DNA of 64,000 nt, taken from NCBI RefSeq assembly GCF_008329605.1, contig NZ_NPKO01000002.1, forward strand, positions 496,001 to 560,000, given 5' to 3'. Under the pieces are notes generated by a model that was not told the origin of the DNA, made no database searches, and saw only the letters and a list, made by a program, of their open reading frames with translations. Of this stretch, positions 62,227 to 64,000 are shown piece after piece (position 1 is the first letter of the stretch; every line of letters begins with the position of its first letter). The translations under genes were made by a program, and so were the position numbers. Source of the stretch: Mycolicibacterium sp. P9-64 (GTDB taxonomy: Bacteria; Actinomycetota; Actinomycetes; Mycobacteriales; Mycobacteriaceae).

Positions 62227-64000
<1,774 letters not shown>

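Overview
The window is high-GC actinobacterial DNA from a fast-growing Mycobacteriaceae member (Mycolicibacterium-like). The evidence is the right third, about 42.7 to 64 kb. There the gene order and families match the Mycobacterium tuberculosis block Rv3723 to Rv3710: lucA, tRNA-Ser(GGA), SRP RNA, aspartate aminotransferase, dnaX, a cyclopropane-synthase-like methyltransferase, an FAD-linked oxidase, an amidase, ebfC, recR, gatD-murT, a dnaQ-like exonuclease and leuA. leuA runs off the right edge. A few lineage-specific genes interrupt this core: a DMT-type transporter, a DUF559-like protein, an AraC regulator, a methyltransferase and a TetR operon.

The left two thirds are accessory. From 0.3 to 13.8 kb lies a catabolic block: MBL-fold hydrolase, FCD-type GntR regulator, AMP-forming acyl-CoA ligase, EthD-like protein, a hydantoinase/carboxylase-like pair (HyuA/HyuB), a family III CoA-transferase, a double-MaoC hydratase, a CitE-like lyase, an MDR reductase and a nitroreductase. 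The transferase-hydratase-lyase order suggests activation, hydration and cleavage of a C5-type dicarboxylate. From 26.7 to 41.7 kb lies a second oxidative block: three LLM-class monooxygenases and a degenerate fourth, a flavin reductase, a CMD-like protein, an ABM protein, a FAH-type hydrolase with its own GntR, an MFS pump, PPOX/F420-type proteins, an SDR and three TetR regulators.

Between them, 13.9 to 25.7 kb is an apparent anti-phage defence island. It holds a ParB/Srx-like protein, a RelA/SpoT-type alarmone synthetase overlapping an NdpA-like nucleoid-associated gene, a 1442-residue Avs-like STAND NTPase with an N-terminal nuclease-like domain, a Septu-type PtuA/PtuB pair and an ApeA-like HEPN protein. 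Decayed helicase and restriction-endonuclease fragments lie at its edges.

Regulatory DNA links the two catabolic blocks. A roughly 40-bp element recurs four times (59-98, 1232-1271, 3639-3678, 37368-37407), defining a probable GntR regulon that spans the island. A TetR operator sequence is shared by the tetR at 26.4 kb and the nitroreductase at 13.1 kb, as if the island had been inserted between a regulator and its target. Another repeated element precedes three oxidative genes (26.5, 28.4, 30.0 kb), and a fourth operator type links the tetR at 40.06 kb with the SDR at 38.6 kb. The strongest candidate for an undescribed system is the NdpA / alarmone synthetase / ParB-like gene trio.
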